Below, in pieces: positions 11,973 to 23,555 of a stretch of DNA of 48,010 nt. Every line of letters starts with the position of its first letter. The first letter of the stretch is position 1. Position numbers and translations under genes: made by a program. A model generated the notes under the pieces. The model worked only from the letters and a program-made list of their open reading frames with translations, was not told the DNA's origin and ran no database searches. Origin of the DNA: Saccoglossus kowalevskii (Eukaryota > Hemichordata > Enteropneusta > Harrimaniidae); NCBI RefSeq assembly GCF_000003605.2, contig NW_003120423.1:472319-520328 (forward strand), written 5' to 3'.

Positions 11973-12302
11973 AAAGGAGGTTGGTTGGAGTTAATGACAT
12001 TACTGGTGTTTGCACTACATTGTTGAGTTTTGTATACTTACGTTGACAGACCTCAACTTAGTGTTTTTTCTGTAAGTGTCAGCTATCTCGTAAATTCACC
12101 GAAAGTACGCAAATCACTGTTTCTTTGCAACGATTAGAGAACAGCTCGGGCTGAGATAGTCATCAGTTACTATTTATACAAAGTGTTGATTCTGACAATA
12201 TCGTCGCATCGTTGTTCCTCATTGTCACCGGTCACGGTTCTAAAACATCGCTACTGTCATTTGTTTTGGCCGGGGGTTGCGTTCATCACATCGATATACA
12301 GC

Positions 12303-12830
12303 ATGAGTCTAGTTAGCGGATATAGCGGCCCACACCCCGTAGCATTGTCGATGTCAAGCGATTGTGCTTATCACCACAACGGAATTCATTCAGCCACCGC
12401 TCAGTCGTACCATCTTGAAGACCACGACGGGCCGTATTATCAAAATTGGATCCTGAACGGCGGTGAGTTGTCCCCCACCGATTACTCCATGCAGTGCAGC
12501 CCGCCCAATAACTCTTACGAACACGACTTTTCGATGGGTGCCGGTGCGTATCTACCCAAGGTACGACCCGTGAAGCGGCGGTGCAGCGCCAACAAGAAGG
12601 AAAGACGGCGTACCCAGAGCATCAACAGCGCGTTCGCCGATCTCAGAGACTGCATCCCGAATGTACCCACCGATACAAAACTGTCTAAAATCAAAACACT
12701 GAGACTGGCCACCAGTTACATCTCGTACTTAATGGACTTGCTAGGCAGGGAAGACGCACATAATCTTTCTCCGAGTGAGTTCCAAGCAGATATCAGAAGA
12801 CTGGACCCAAAGAGACGCCACAGCGAACCG
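12303..12830 (+). CDS. Hand: Hand exon 1 coding part (176 codons)
   Basis: Holds the N-terminal region and the whole bHLH. It ends after ...RRHSEP at a donor site, CCG then GTAAAT. Reading on without splicing gives only VNI and a stop, so splicing is required to gain the conserved C-terminal tail. Base composition is clearly richer in G+C than the flanks. Confidence 0.96.
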
Positions 12831-15800
12831 GTAAATATTTAAGAATATCTTCCATCTGTGTCCCGAGACCCAAACGCTTTAAAACAGCAACCGTACTTGT
12901 TCCCATTCTACATTTCTGTACCATACTTTCACGCTACAAAAAGAATTCTAGAACCAATGCCCAACAAAATCCAACCCTGTTTTAACGCATTTTTTCACGA
13001 TTTAATTAAGTTGTTGCTAAGAAATGAAAACATTATTTGTATACACGCTCAGTATATTACTACATACTTATTTATATGTGACATGGATCAGTTTTGCCAT
13101 TGTTGTTGAGGTTCCACTGATAGAACGCATCAATTGTCGCGGCCCAATTTATCCCAGTCCTCTCCGGTTCATGGATTTACAATTTTTGTAACCGCGTAGA
13201 CAAATATTTAATATTTAAAACGACTAATTCGAGTGTATTTACGTTGCTACTTGTATTCTATAGAGCGGCATGCAGTTCACCACTTTCGAGCCGCACTCGA
13301 GTGCTTCTTCAATTGCTCGTTCTGCCACGGTGGAGCTGCCGCTGAAGCGATGGTGCTCAATGCAAATCGTACACTTTAACAGTAATGTGAGCGCATGTCA
13401 GCAAGAAAAACACGGTTTCTTAACATGCTTCCTACAATTACCAATTATTTGTTGATAGAGGATATTCCTGTACTTGGACTTGATGGATTAATCTGTTGTG
13501 TGTCCGTCAGGCGACCATTCATCACACTAGTTGTCTGTGGTAAACTTGACAATGACATTCTGTACGCTCACTGCCAGGAAGCGCACACTAAATAAATACA
13601 CACCAATAATATACACGCGTTTTCTACTACTATCCGTGAACTAATGGCAATATTCAACGGAGGTGGCAGATTTTGTGTCCGTACTGTGAAATCATGCCAC
13701 CACAGAATACAAACTAAAACATGTTTTCTTTGCCATTTGTTGTACCATCATTTTCACCAATTACTCAGTAACAGATAAGTAAACAAAAAACAAAAACATT
13801 TTAAAACGCACCTGTGCGTCTTCTAGTTTTACTCCCTTAAAATTGAAGTTGATTTTCGCAAATAAATTACTTAGAAATTTAAAAAAAAATAGCTCAGGAC
13901 AAAGTTATGCGATTTTTACCACTAAACACGTAAACTTTTTGTAAATTAATTTGCTGACAGTTCGAATTGTCAAGGTCTACTGGACTTACTACAATCTCCT
14001 GACTGGGCGTTTTGTGTACCATTTAGGCAAATCGATATTCATACATTTAATCGTGCCGACATACTAACCCATTGTTGGTATGTCGTATGTTGGATGTTTA
14101 TTTAAAATCGTCGAAAAAAAAACGGTTTTCCCGAAAACCAGCACCCAGAAACATGGAAGTTTAGTGTGGACCAGGAAATTATTTGTCAATGTTGCTGTTT
14201 CACCTTGCAAATCGTTCTTAACTCTTGGCCGAACATGTTCAAATCTTAATACGTCATCGTGGTCAGCCCAACGGTTAAGTGCTCTGTAAATGTCGTCGGT
14301 TAAAGCTCAGTTCAGCCGCAGAGGTGATCCGAGGTTAAGATGCATGTACTGTGAGTTTTGTGGGTCTTTAGTTGTAAATCGAAGAAAACGATTTGCCGTC
14401 GGTATAGAAAACGATGCTTCCACGCCTGTGTCTAAATTATACAAATACGATCAGTTGTCATGCACGATGGAGTCCCGCGTCTACTGCGATTAAACGAATA
14501 TAGGAAAAAGTCACAGAAGAAAAGTCACACTGGAAAAAAGCAAGTCATGCTAGAAAAATAGTCACGACAAAAAAAGTCGTGGTAAAAAGTCACTAACTAT
14601 CCAAACTAGTGGAATAGAAGAATCATTAATATTTTTTTCTTTAACACCATGACTTTTTCCCCCGTGCATCGACTAAACCAACTCTCCCGACTAGCTCTAA
14701 GACTCTAACGAAGTTCTTCTGAATAATAGAACGAAGTTCTTAATATAATATAATATAATGCAAATATTTCAAGTTTCTGTGAAATATTATTAGAATTTAA
14801 TCTACCCCATTCTCTGGTAGTGTAACGTTGCTGAACCGTTTTCTACCAGTAATGGTCAATACCATTACACCCACTGTGGATTGCTCCCGTCGAGGTATTT
14901 GCCTACTGTGAACCAGCTTGCTCCGGTGGGGACTGTGACAGAACCATCGGTGCCGTCAATTTTAGCGTAATCAACGCCCGACCGTCATCGGACTCTTTTC
15001 CAACTGGTAATCAGACTACCCCACCAAAGTCCATGAGAAAGTTCGGAAAGACTGTTAATTTTGTTAAAGATTTTAAGTTATCACTAGTATCTCCCGTTGA
15101 ATGAGTGCGTCACGGTAACGCGCCTTCTGATGTCGATTTGTTTTGTACTCTACTAAACGGCGTTTTAAACGGTGTTCAGGTGAAACCAGAACATTAAATG
15201 ACTTGTTTCTTATCATGAATCTTATTTGAAAGCATTTTATATCATATTCAATAACATTTCCTTATTTTCGCTGTTTCACAATAATATTCCCGAATATTGT
15301 CACCGAAAAAAAAATTATATTCATTCGTTGATACTCGTTTTTGGTATACGTAATAGTACATGTTTCATATGAAAACACACCGATTTAAGCAATTACTGCT
15401 AAAGTTAAATTAAACAAGTTCAAAACAAAATGTACTTGCTATGAAATTTCAGACAGAAGCAGTAGGTTCCGGCGAGGCGGTCAGTAGTCGCACACTGTCA
15501 AATTTCCACTGTGCAGATATATGGTATATTTCTTATCTGCTGATAACGCTATCACAAGAACCCGATGACCGCATGCTATACTTTAAAAAGTTCAGTGAAC
15601 GCCGGATCAATTTCACTTTAATGATTTTTACGACACGAAGTGAGATAAGAATGCGTCTTATTGTTGGACACTAATTGCCAATCATCTCACTAAATGTGCC
15701 AATCATTGTGCCCAATCCTCGACTGATCTCTGAACTTAACATATATGAGACGAGGCACCGTAATGAAGTGGTCTCTTCCCAAGTTCACTTGATGAACTGA

Positions 15801-16484
15801 CATATACGAGATACTGAGCCGTTCTACGGTATTTCACTGATAAAATTGTGTTTCATTAAAAGTATTGATTTGGTGATTATAAACTTTATAATATGCCAGG
15901 TAGACACGTAATTAGAACAGCAACGTCGTGAGACCAATGCGATGAATACAACGCGCTCTGCAATGTGGCTATCACAGATTATAGAGTACGAGTAATCCCA
16001 ACAAGCGCACATGGATTAGAGTTTGTGGATTCCATGACAACTTTATTTGTTTTATTTTATTCGCATTAGCTACTTGCCCTACACAGAATTTTCACCAAAC
16101 TCAAATGCGACTATTTAGTTATTAAGTTAACTGCCGTTAAATCAAATGACCTTATGATGCAATTGGTTTTATTTTTATGCTGTTGTTATTCACAAAACAA
16201 AAAAAATGTGTCCAAATCGATAATTATGAAACACTTTTGAAAATTTGGGTAATTGTTACCCCTATACGAAATTCGAGCGCGTGCTGTGTGACTACTGTCT
16301 GTCACGCTGCTTTACGGTTGTATGTGGCGTTGTGTGGGTCATCGCCATATAAATATTGAAACGTATTTTTTTATTTCTTTTTTTCAAGGATTCTCGTGTG
16401 ACCAGCAACCATAATTGCGATAAGCGTTTAAGAGGTCGGACGGGCTGGCCACAACACGTGTGGGCATTGGAACTAAGAAACTGA
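12303..16484 (+). CDS. Hand: Hand bHLH transcription factor (two exons, 12303-12830 joined to 16389-16484)
   Basis: Encodes 207 residues. It is a class B bHLH factor that dimerises with E proteins or other Twist-family members, binds E-boxes in the nucleus and directs heart, mesoderm and, in some animals, neural or appendage development. The start MSLVSGYSG matches the usual Hand N-terminus; upstream in-frame sequence is open but lacks an ATG. Residues 20-85 are low-complexity, rich in His, Tyr and Ser. The bHLH covers about 88-149: basic region with KERRRTQSINSAFADLR, the E-box-contacting Glu100, a loop CIPNVPTDTKLSK, and helix 2 ending ISYLMDLL. Thr104 and Ser106 match the helix-1 phosphorylation sites known in vertebrate HAND1/2. 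The C-terminus carries the Hand-specific GRTGWPQHVWALEL. The 3558-bp intron is phase 0. Length is close to vertebrate HAND2. Confidence 0.96.
12831..16388 (+). other. Hand: Hand intron 1
   Basis: GTAAAT...CAAG boundaries, 3558 bp, much longer than either exon. Stop-free stretches at 14080-14289 with 14290-14493 (same frame, one TAA between them) and about 14851-15102 show no recognised domain. A GTCAC-repeat tract and (ATAAT)-type A+T repeats near 14740-14760 are present. Confidence 0.85.
14503..14597 (+). repeat. Irregular GTCAC-motif tract with hairpin, in Hand intron
   Basis: Six occurrences of GTCAC or close variants (at 14510, 14524, 14544, 14561, 14576 and 14589) are separated by A-rich sequence at 13-20 bp spacing. 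The fourth and fifth form a perfect hairpin: CACGAC, seven A, GTCGTG (14563-14581). Confidence 0.6.
16389..16484 (+). CDS. Hand: Hand exon 2 coding part (31 codons and stop)
   Basis: Preceded by a T-rich tract ending TTTTTCAAG. Begins DSRVTSNHN in phase 0 and ends GRTGWPQHVWALELRN then TGA. The tail is diagnostic for the Hand family and lies in the phase predicted from exon 1. Confidence 0.95.
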   Translation, partial: DSRVTSNHNCDKRLRGRTGWPQHVWALELRN

Positions 16485-16898
16485 AGAAATCATGTATATT
16501 TGTAGACACCTGATTCGCCAAACAAGATCGGCTCTTGGTATGCATCGGGGAGAAACGAATGACAATAATAATTATTATGTAACAATTCACTGTCGGGGTT
16601 GTCTACAAAGCCACGAGAAGACTTAAATCATGCGCGGTTTTCGCCCATGATAATCAGACTTGCCGCACATTCGATCAACGCAAACAACAAGTGACTGTAT
16701 CGTCAGGTGGACCAATTTTTTGCGCTGTATTTAACACAAAGACGCTGAATTATATAAAATACATAAAGGCCATGGAAGATTTCTCCATAAGGAATTGCGA
16801 AAAACAGTATTTACGTCGATTACTTGCCGTTTTGTGATTTTCTGCCCGTGAACTCTACAAAGTTACGTGGTATTGGGCAAGTGAATATTTATGTGCCA

Positions 16899-16904
16899 AA
16901 TAAA
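16899..16904 (+). terminator. Hand: Candidate poly(A) signal of Hand
   Basis: First canonical AATAAA after the Hand stop codon, giving a 3' UTR of about 430 bases from 16485. No other canonical signal lies between the stop and this site. Confidence 0.5.
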
Positions 16905-16920
16905 TTAATATAAAGAATAG

Positions 16921-19900
16921 TTATGATTCATTATTTTATTGGATTAAATTACTAGTTATTCGTATTTTGCTACATTTCATACAATTTCCTGCTTTAAAAC
17001 GTCATAGTCGTGATCGAAATGCATCCGATGCGACGTACACAACGCACGCATGCATGCAATGTACATTGAACAGGGGATAGTGACTCTTTAAAGTTCGATT
17101 TCAAAAGTGTGTTATTTTTAGGTAGCGTCGCGTAAAAACCCGAGTTCAGTGGAACACCACTCTGAACAAATATTCATTTTCTTAGCATATTAGGCAAATA
17201 TTGTAAAACAAATATTTGAAAGTATCCGCCCAGTGAAATTGAGGTTAATGGTGACATAACTGGCTTGTTTATTGGACCAACGTCAACAACAGTATTAAGT
17301 ATTGCAGACACGATTACACATTTTATTGGCTTTGCCATTTTTGGTGTTTTATGTAATTACATTATCAGTGCAACAGTACATTTGAATTTAAATTCATCAT
17401 ATTTATCTAAATCTTTGAAGCAATAGGCATGGTTATAGATCATATGCATGACCTCAAAAAGGTCACACATCCTGGTACTTTTTGTGGGTCACAAATTCGA
17501 TATCAATGAGAGTTTCTAAATTAATTCCCCAACAAATACAAGCAGATATCATGGAAGTTCAAAAACAGTTGAACATGACAAACAAAACTCATTTATAATA
17601 TTTGAAAAAAAAAGTGTTATAATGTAATAAGCCAACAATGCTGTCAGAAAGTACCCGGATGTGTGACCTTTCAAAGTCACTTATATCACAACGTGTATAT
17701 TGTTATATTTAGTATATGCTTACCACTCAGGGAATTTTACAGAGTTTACTTTTAGCAATTAGTTCATTGTTATTTTTATTATTATATATTTTATTTAATA
17801 TTAGTGGCTACGCATACCTGTGTAGTTACAACTTGAATGAATACTTCAGTTTTGTTGCACACCTTCAATGTGTTAGCGTCGCCATTTTTTCTTTTGAATT
17901 GTATTGTGTCATTTCGTTTACCAAATTTAATCCTTTATTGCAATAAATATTTTTCTACAAACAAATAAAATATCAGTGTTTATCTTTCCTGAGATAAAAG
18001 TGGCAGAGGGTCCCTTGTTGGTGTCCTTGTCGGTAACTTTCTTTGCCGGCGATTGCATAACATATACATACTTATTGGCACCCAATTATACTTGTACATA
18101 TCATACATATAAAATGTCCGTTTAGTTTGGCTTGAGTGATTCTTGGGTGCATGAATATTTAATGAGATATTGGTTAGCAAATAAAGTCCCAAAATTACTA
18201 CTTGACTTTACATGCGATTATAACCTGTATGCCCCAGCATTGTTCATAGTGGATCTTACTGGAATGAAACTATAGATGCCCATAGAAACTATACAATGTG
18301 GTGATATTGTTTTCACATCATCACTTTTAATATATGTCATTTCCTGAGCAATCCGCTGTACCGGCAACGCCCCTCTCGTTTTACCTGTTGTTACGGATAA
18401 AACAATGAACAGCAAGAGTAATGTATATTCAGATGTAGTTAGGAGTATCGCAGTTGTCCCAGTATAAACTCCTTCTTGAGTACATGCCGTCCTCCATATT
18501 TACAACATTTTACAACAAGTCATTTATTCGAGTATAAGTCTCTCCTCTTCATACAGGCAAGGAATGTATAAATAAGAATTCATGTAAATTAAGATAATGT
18601 AGTATTCAAGTACAACCGACATTCTTATGTGTTATAATGTAGTATTTTGAGAAACTTGTCCTAATATTTTTCAAAAATCGCTAATTTTAGAACAAGTACA
18701 TAGAACACAATGTTATGAAGTAGCACTTATTGACATATTTTAAAATGCTTTTTTTTAAATAATGTAGGACATCAATAGGTACCCATCAGTCACAACATAT
18801 CATGTTTTTCAGACTGTGTCAGCAGCGTATAATTTGAGATATGGCATAATATCAATCATTTTCTCAAAAATTAGGCTGGCGACCCAGCGTTTTTAAAGTC
18901 AGTATTCTTCTATTGCTTGGGAGTGCAATTTATTGCAAAATGAATAAATTCTGGGTTTCTGTATTTATACGTAGGCTTCTTAAAACCTTAAAACAGTATA
19001 TATATTGACAACAAAATAATAACTTGAATTACGACGTTTGTTTACATCAACCGTGAAACTAGGTTTGCAATAATCTATTCCATTCGTTTATTTCTGAGTT
19101 AACAGGCTGCAAGCTTTACCCAGACGCCATGTAACACCGCCACAACAACAACCAAAACAACCACAGAAATAGTGAGCAAATAACACCGAATAAACGGCAA
19201 GGTAAAGACTATGTCTAATTACAGAAATAGTGGGTCTAAATGGGGAATAAACTGATTTTACATTTTCACAAGATGAATTATCTAAAATTAAATCGCTCAT
19301 CGCCATATTTATATTACATAATATCTATATATGTATAATCTTCCCCAGAAAGTCGGTCTTTTGCCTAGCGTAATATTCAACTTAAATATCTTCTCGTAAA
19401 CACCATCTGATATTACGCAGACCGCTGATGTACAGAGTTAGCGATTACAAATATATAGCGCCTCGAAATGTTATCAATTATTTAATACCATTCCTTATAC
19501 ATGGATATGAGCATTACTTTATAATTTACTGTCCCTGTGGAAGACTGTTGTTAATTTAATCTTACAGTGGTTAAGTTGGTAACGTGGTCCATTGTGAGGG
19601 AGAAATAAATACCCTAACCCATGGTGATCGTAAACACCACAGACACATGTTTCCAGTATCTTGATTAAATAAAACAGCTGATTATGATGTTTAAAAAATG
19701 GCCACCTAGCACGTTGATTGTTTTTATTGTTTGTAATATTAAAACTCATGTGCTGGTTTGATGAGTTCCGATGTATTCCTGAATACACGTGGTATGATAA
19801 TGGCATGATAATGTTGACTATGACCGGGCGGCATCGTATGCAACATGCCGATATGGTTTTACCTCCATGCGTACAGTTTTCATCAAAAACATTCATCGGT

Positions 19901-21226
19901 ACTATAGCTGTAACTATTTGGGGTGATATCCGGACGATGAGTTTAATCAGACGACAGAGTCATTTCCCAGAAGGGATCGTCGTAACGGCATATCACTAAC
20001 TACATCGTCGTCACTAGCTGCATCGTAAGAAATTACAGAGGAAGAGATTTCATGAACTACAAATACTCGGTACTACTAGTGAATACGGCGATAATTCCGA
20101 AATACGGGAATATGGAAATTTAAATAAATCAGGATATTAGGTAGCATGTTTTTGATTTAGCAGGAGTAGTAGTAAATAACGCTGACGGAATAGTTGATGC
20201 ATGCAAGTTGAACAACCCGGTACATCTCCCAGCTGGCTATATTATTTTACCGCAGGCATGGAACCGATTAAAATCTCGTTCGTCTCGCTAGCTCCTTCAT
20301 CGGTTTAAATTGATCGAATTTGGATTTGTCTCGCCCCTTGTCGGCACTGAATTCGGCACGTGATGATAGTAAATATTACGGTGAAGTCGAAAACACGGTT
20401 TAGGTGAATACCAGAAAAGTATTAAAAGTGTTATCAACGTGTGGTAAAATAAGAGAACGTTGAATCTCGACGCAGACAGACCAAACTTGTTGAGTATCCG
20501 TTTCCTATCTCTCTCGAAACCGAAAACATAAAAACCCTAGACTTGTCTTTATCGATGCGTGTGAAAAACTTAGAGCGGTTAGTCAGTCGTTTAATCGATG
20601 ATTGGTCTTTGTCTTCGAAACTGAAAAGATGAAATTTTAGCCTCAAATTATGGCACTTATTCGTGCGGTGAGCGCGGGTCACAGTGCTCTAAGTGACGCG
20701 CCCCGTACTGTCGTGTATGCTACACGTCATAATTGTGAGAAGAACAAACAACGAAAATACTGCTAATTTACAATGCTTGAGTACGCTATGACAATACCAA
20801 GAGCAAATCGATCAGTTTTCAGATAGGGACTGAGAAAGATCAGTAAAGAGTTACACTAGAGAACAGACAACTCGTCGCCTGCAATTACATGTACACCACT
20901 CGTAACGTGTTTTACTTTTCAAGTGTCTAACCAAAGATTGTTTTAATCGGCATCTTATGTTGTTTTTATTCATGTTGCTATAAATTCGTTTTTTTCACTC
21001 TACAAAAACTTAAAATGTGACGTAATTATGACGTTTTCTTGTGATGGTGGTCACTGATAATGCCATTAGCATCCTAAGTATTTTCGTTACACATCAATGC
21101 GTGCCCGATGCTTATTCAAGTTGACATATAATAATAATAAACAACCCACAATCATGTGGCTATGTTATGATTTGACATCAAGACCAAGTACAATGCATCG
21201 CGGGTTATCATATGGTTACAATGTAT
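16921..21226. other. Intergenic, no gene recognised
   Basis: A+T-rich sequence with only short open frames on both strands (for example 17716-17946, 19519-19896 and 20434-20682), none with a recognised domain or convincing splice context. Confidence 0.6.
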
Positions 21227-21362
21227 CTTCCGTTTCCAGCAATGTCCGTTTCCAACAATGTCCGTTTCCAACAATATCTGTTTCCAACAATGTCCGTTTC
21301 CAACAATATCTGTTTCCAACAATGTCCGTTTCCAGCAATGTCTGTTTCCAACAATGTCCGTC
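21227..21362 (+). repeat. 16-bp minisatellite (about 8.5 copies)
   Basis: Tandem copies of TGTCCGTTTCCAACAA with variants TATCTG and CAGCAA. As 16 is not a multiple of three the array is open in several frames on both strands, which explains the repetitive open frames around it; none is a gene. Confidence 0.9.
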
Positions 21363-21370
21363 AATAATAA

Positions 21371-23318
21371 TGTGCATGAATATGGTGTATGTCATCATTA
21401 TTACCGCCAAATTCCACAATTATAGAGTTGGCATGGCGATGACAAGAAATTGGGATGTTAATCTGAATTTAAAACCACATTCTTTGTTTCATATTATTAT
21501 AAATGTACAAATATTTAATATTTTTTTAATATATTTATATTATTAGTCATAATTATGTAGATGTGTTTGTTCACTTTTAAATCTATGTGTTTTTCAGCAT
21601 GACAGTTAACACAGCATAACACTATTTGGTCATTAGAATCTCATTAAAAATGATGTCTATTTTGTAATACAGCTCGAAATCAACAAATACCTTGTAATGA
21701 ACTCTATATCATGTGTTCACCTTATGTCACAGGGCAACATTCTGAGATATTGATATATTTCCATATCCCCGGCAACAATGGCTTGCCCCCTTCACTCAAG
21801 ATTGTACAATTCGATTACAATACGATTACCCAATATGTTTTTTTTTAACTTTCCTCGGTTGTATATGTTTAAAATAACGAAAATTACACTGATGTTACAA
21901 TCGATATCTCCATATCAACTCTCTATATATAAATGACGTTTTAATTATGTTATGATATGTTTCTCTACCGGTTGCGGCTCCGCGTCTTGATCAATTTCAG
22001 TGGTTGCCCCAGCAACCCTGTTATAACATCTTTCTTGCGTCTGAGATTTAATTCTGGTTACAAACTAGTCACGTGGTACACGTGTCCAGTCTCGCTCGCG
22101 TTATTCTTTTCACTATCTAAAGCTAGCTGGAACTCGTGTACGGCTGTGGTCAGTCGCACACTACGATGATTTCTCTGTAAGACACATCATAATTTACGTG
22201 CATTACGAGCAACAAACACGGTATTTCAATTTTCGGCTTGGGGATATTTTCGTACAGGGAACGTAACTGTATCCGTGGATCGAATATCCCCTGGAATACA
22301 GGATTATGCCCGATTATCTCTCAATGGAGCCGGTACTTTCCATGGAAAAATAAAGCGAATATTTCCCGGGGGTGAATTTGTAATATGCACCGCGTAAAGC
22401 AGACTTTCAATAAACAAGCCGGGGTGAGATGCCCTGTAAACGTAGGGATAGTTCATGCAACAGTGACTTATACGAGAATGAAACAAATTGGAAAACCAAT
22501 TTGATTACCGCCTGTATATGATGATTTTTACTTTCAATTTACGATGAACTTTAATTTTGTCAATGCCACAGTAACCGTGTTGTTACGTGTACTAAATGTA
22601 TATGTTTATTGATTTGTTGTCTCCAAGTTCTCTGATTGTCATTCACTATGTGCCTGTACGTGTTTCAATTCACTCGTTCCTCTCAGATTTATTTTTTTAA
22701 ACACACACTCACAAAAGAATCGCTGTCCGAGCGATTTGCAATATTACGATGTCCAATCTGAAATCCCCGGACGCAAACTGGCGAAAAGACCATGCCTAAA
22801 TTGTGTTCCCCAATCTGGTTGAAATGTAGTGCGTTTTTTTCTGTAACATTCCCTGTAGATAGTGTGTATTTGTTTTCGGGTTTTTAATGACCGACTCATA
22901 AGATCCCAAAATACATTTTTTTTTTCGGTGCGTGCGTGTGTGTGTGTGTGTGGTGGGGGGGGGGGGGAACTGAGTCGCAATCTTCAATCTACACAGTGTT
23001 CTGATAATTTCACACGCTGATTGGCGCCACAGAGGTCACGGGGGAAAGTTGGCGGATTTGAATTCGGAGCCAAACTAATGCTTAGCTGTAATCGGTAGCT
23101 GTATTGCCACAGGGCATGTTTGCTCCGTTTAGTTTGCAACCAATTACAATCACTTCAAACAAACTCACTTAACAACACACTCTACATCGCGGAGGGAATC
23201 TAAAGGAAAGTTACAATATCTTTTAAAATTAAATAAGCTAGGCGACAGTTCCCGACATTTTATGTCACTCTTGTCTCTCCAGACTTTTGTACGCGCAAAT
23301 TTCAAGTTCACGTGCTGA
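21371..23318. other. Intergenic, no gene recognised
   Basis: No gene seen. A minus-strand stretch at about 22063-22183 (SVRLTTAVHEFQLALDSE) follows an acceptor-like TTACAG and looks mildly coding-like, but is too short to call. Confidence 0.5.
22929..22967 (+). repeat. TG-rich microsatellite followed by 13 G
   Basis: A TG/CG run is followed directly by an uninterrupted run of 13 G at 22955-22967. Such a pair is expected to be length-unstable. Confidence 0.9.
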
Positions 23319-23555
23319 TTTGCCACAGAAACTACACGCCATGTTTGGCGTTTTGCCACAGAAACCACATGCTATGTTTGGAGCTAAGAGACAGAGCTGT
23401 CATATTGGCATTATGATGAATATACATATTTTGCCACAGAAAACATATTCCATGTTTAGGACTACGTGGCAAGGTTATGTGACCATTTTCCAATCCAGAA
23501 TTACATTATGACAATACATATTTTGCTTCAAGTTCAGAAAACACATTCCATGTTA
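23319..23555 (+). repeat. Degenerate repeat around TTGCCACAGAAAC
   Basis: Copies of TTTGCCACAGAAAC followed by ACATGCCATGTTTGG-like sequence start near 23319, 23352, 23430 and, decayed, near 23521. The first two are 33 bp apart. The last two share a longer flank (TTATGA..AATACATATTTTGC), a separate duplication of about 95 bp. Confidence 0.65.

Noticed and set aside
12515-12712. Minus-strand open frame opposite Hand
   Set aside because: It is the antisense shadow of the bHLH-coding exon.
21097-21546. A 149-codon plus-strand frame and minus-strand frames with a repeated peptide
   Set aside because: They are produced by the 16-bp minisatellite, which is stop-free in several frames; there is no domain or start context.
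22063-22183. Minus-strand coding-like stretch after an acceptor-like TTACAG
   Set aside because: About 40 codons with no recognised family and no partner exon; kept only as a note.
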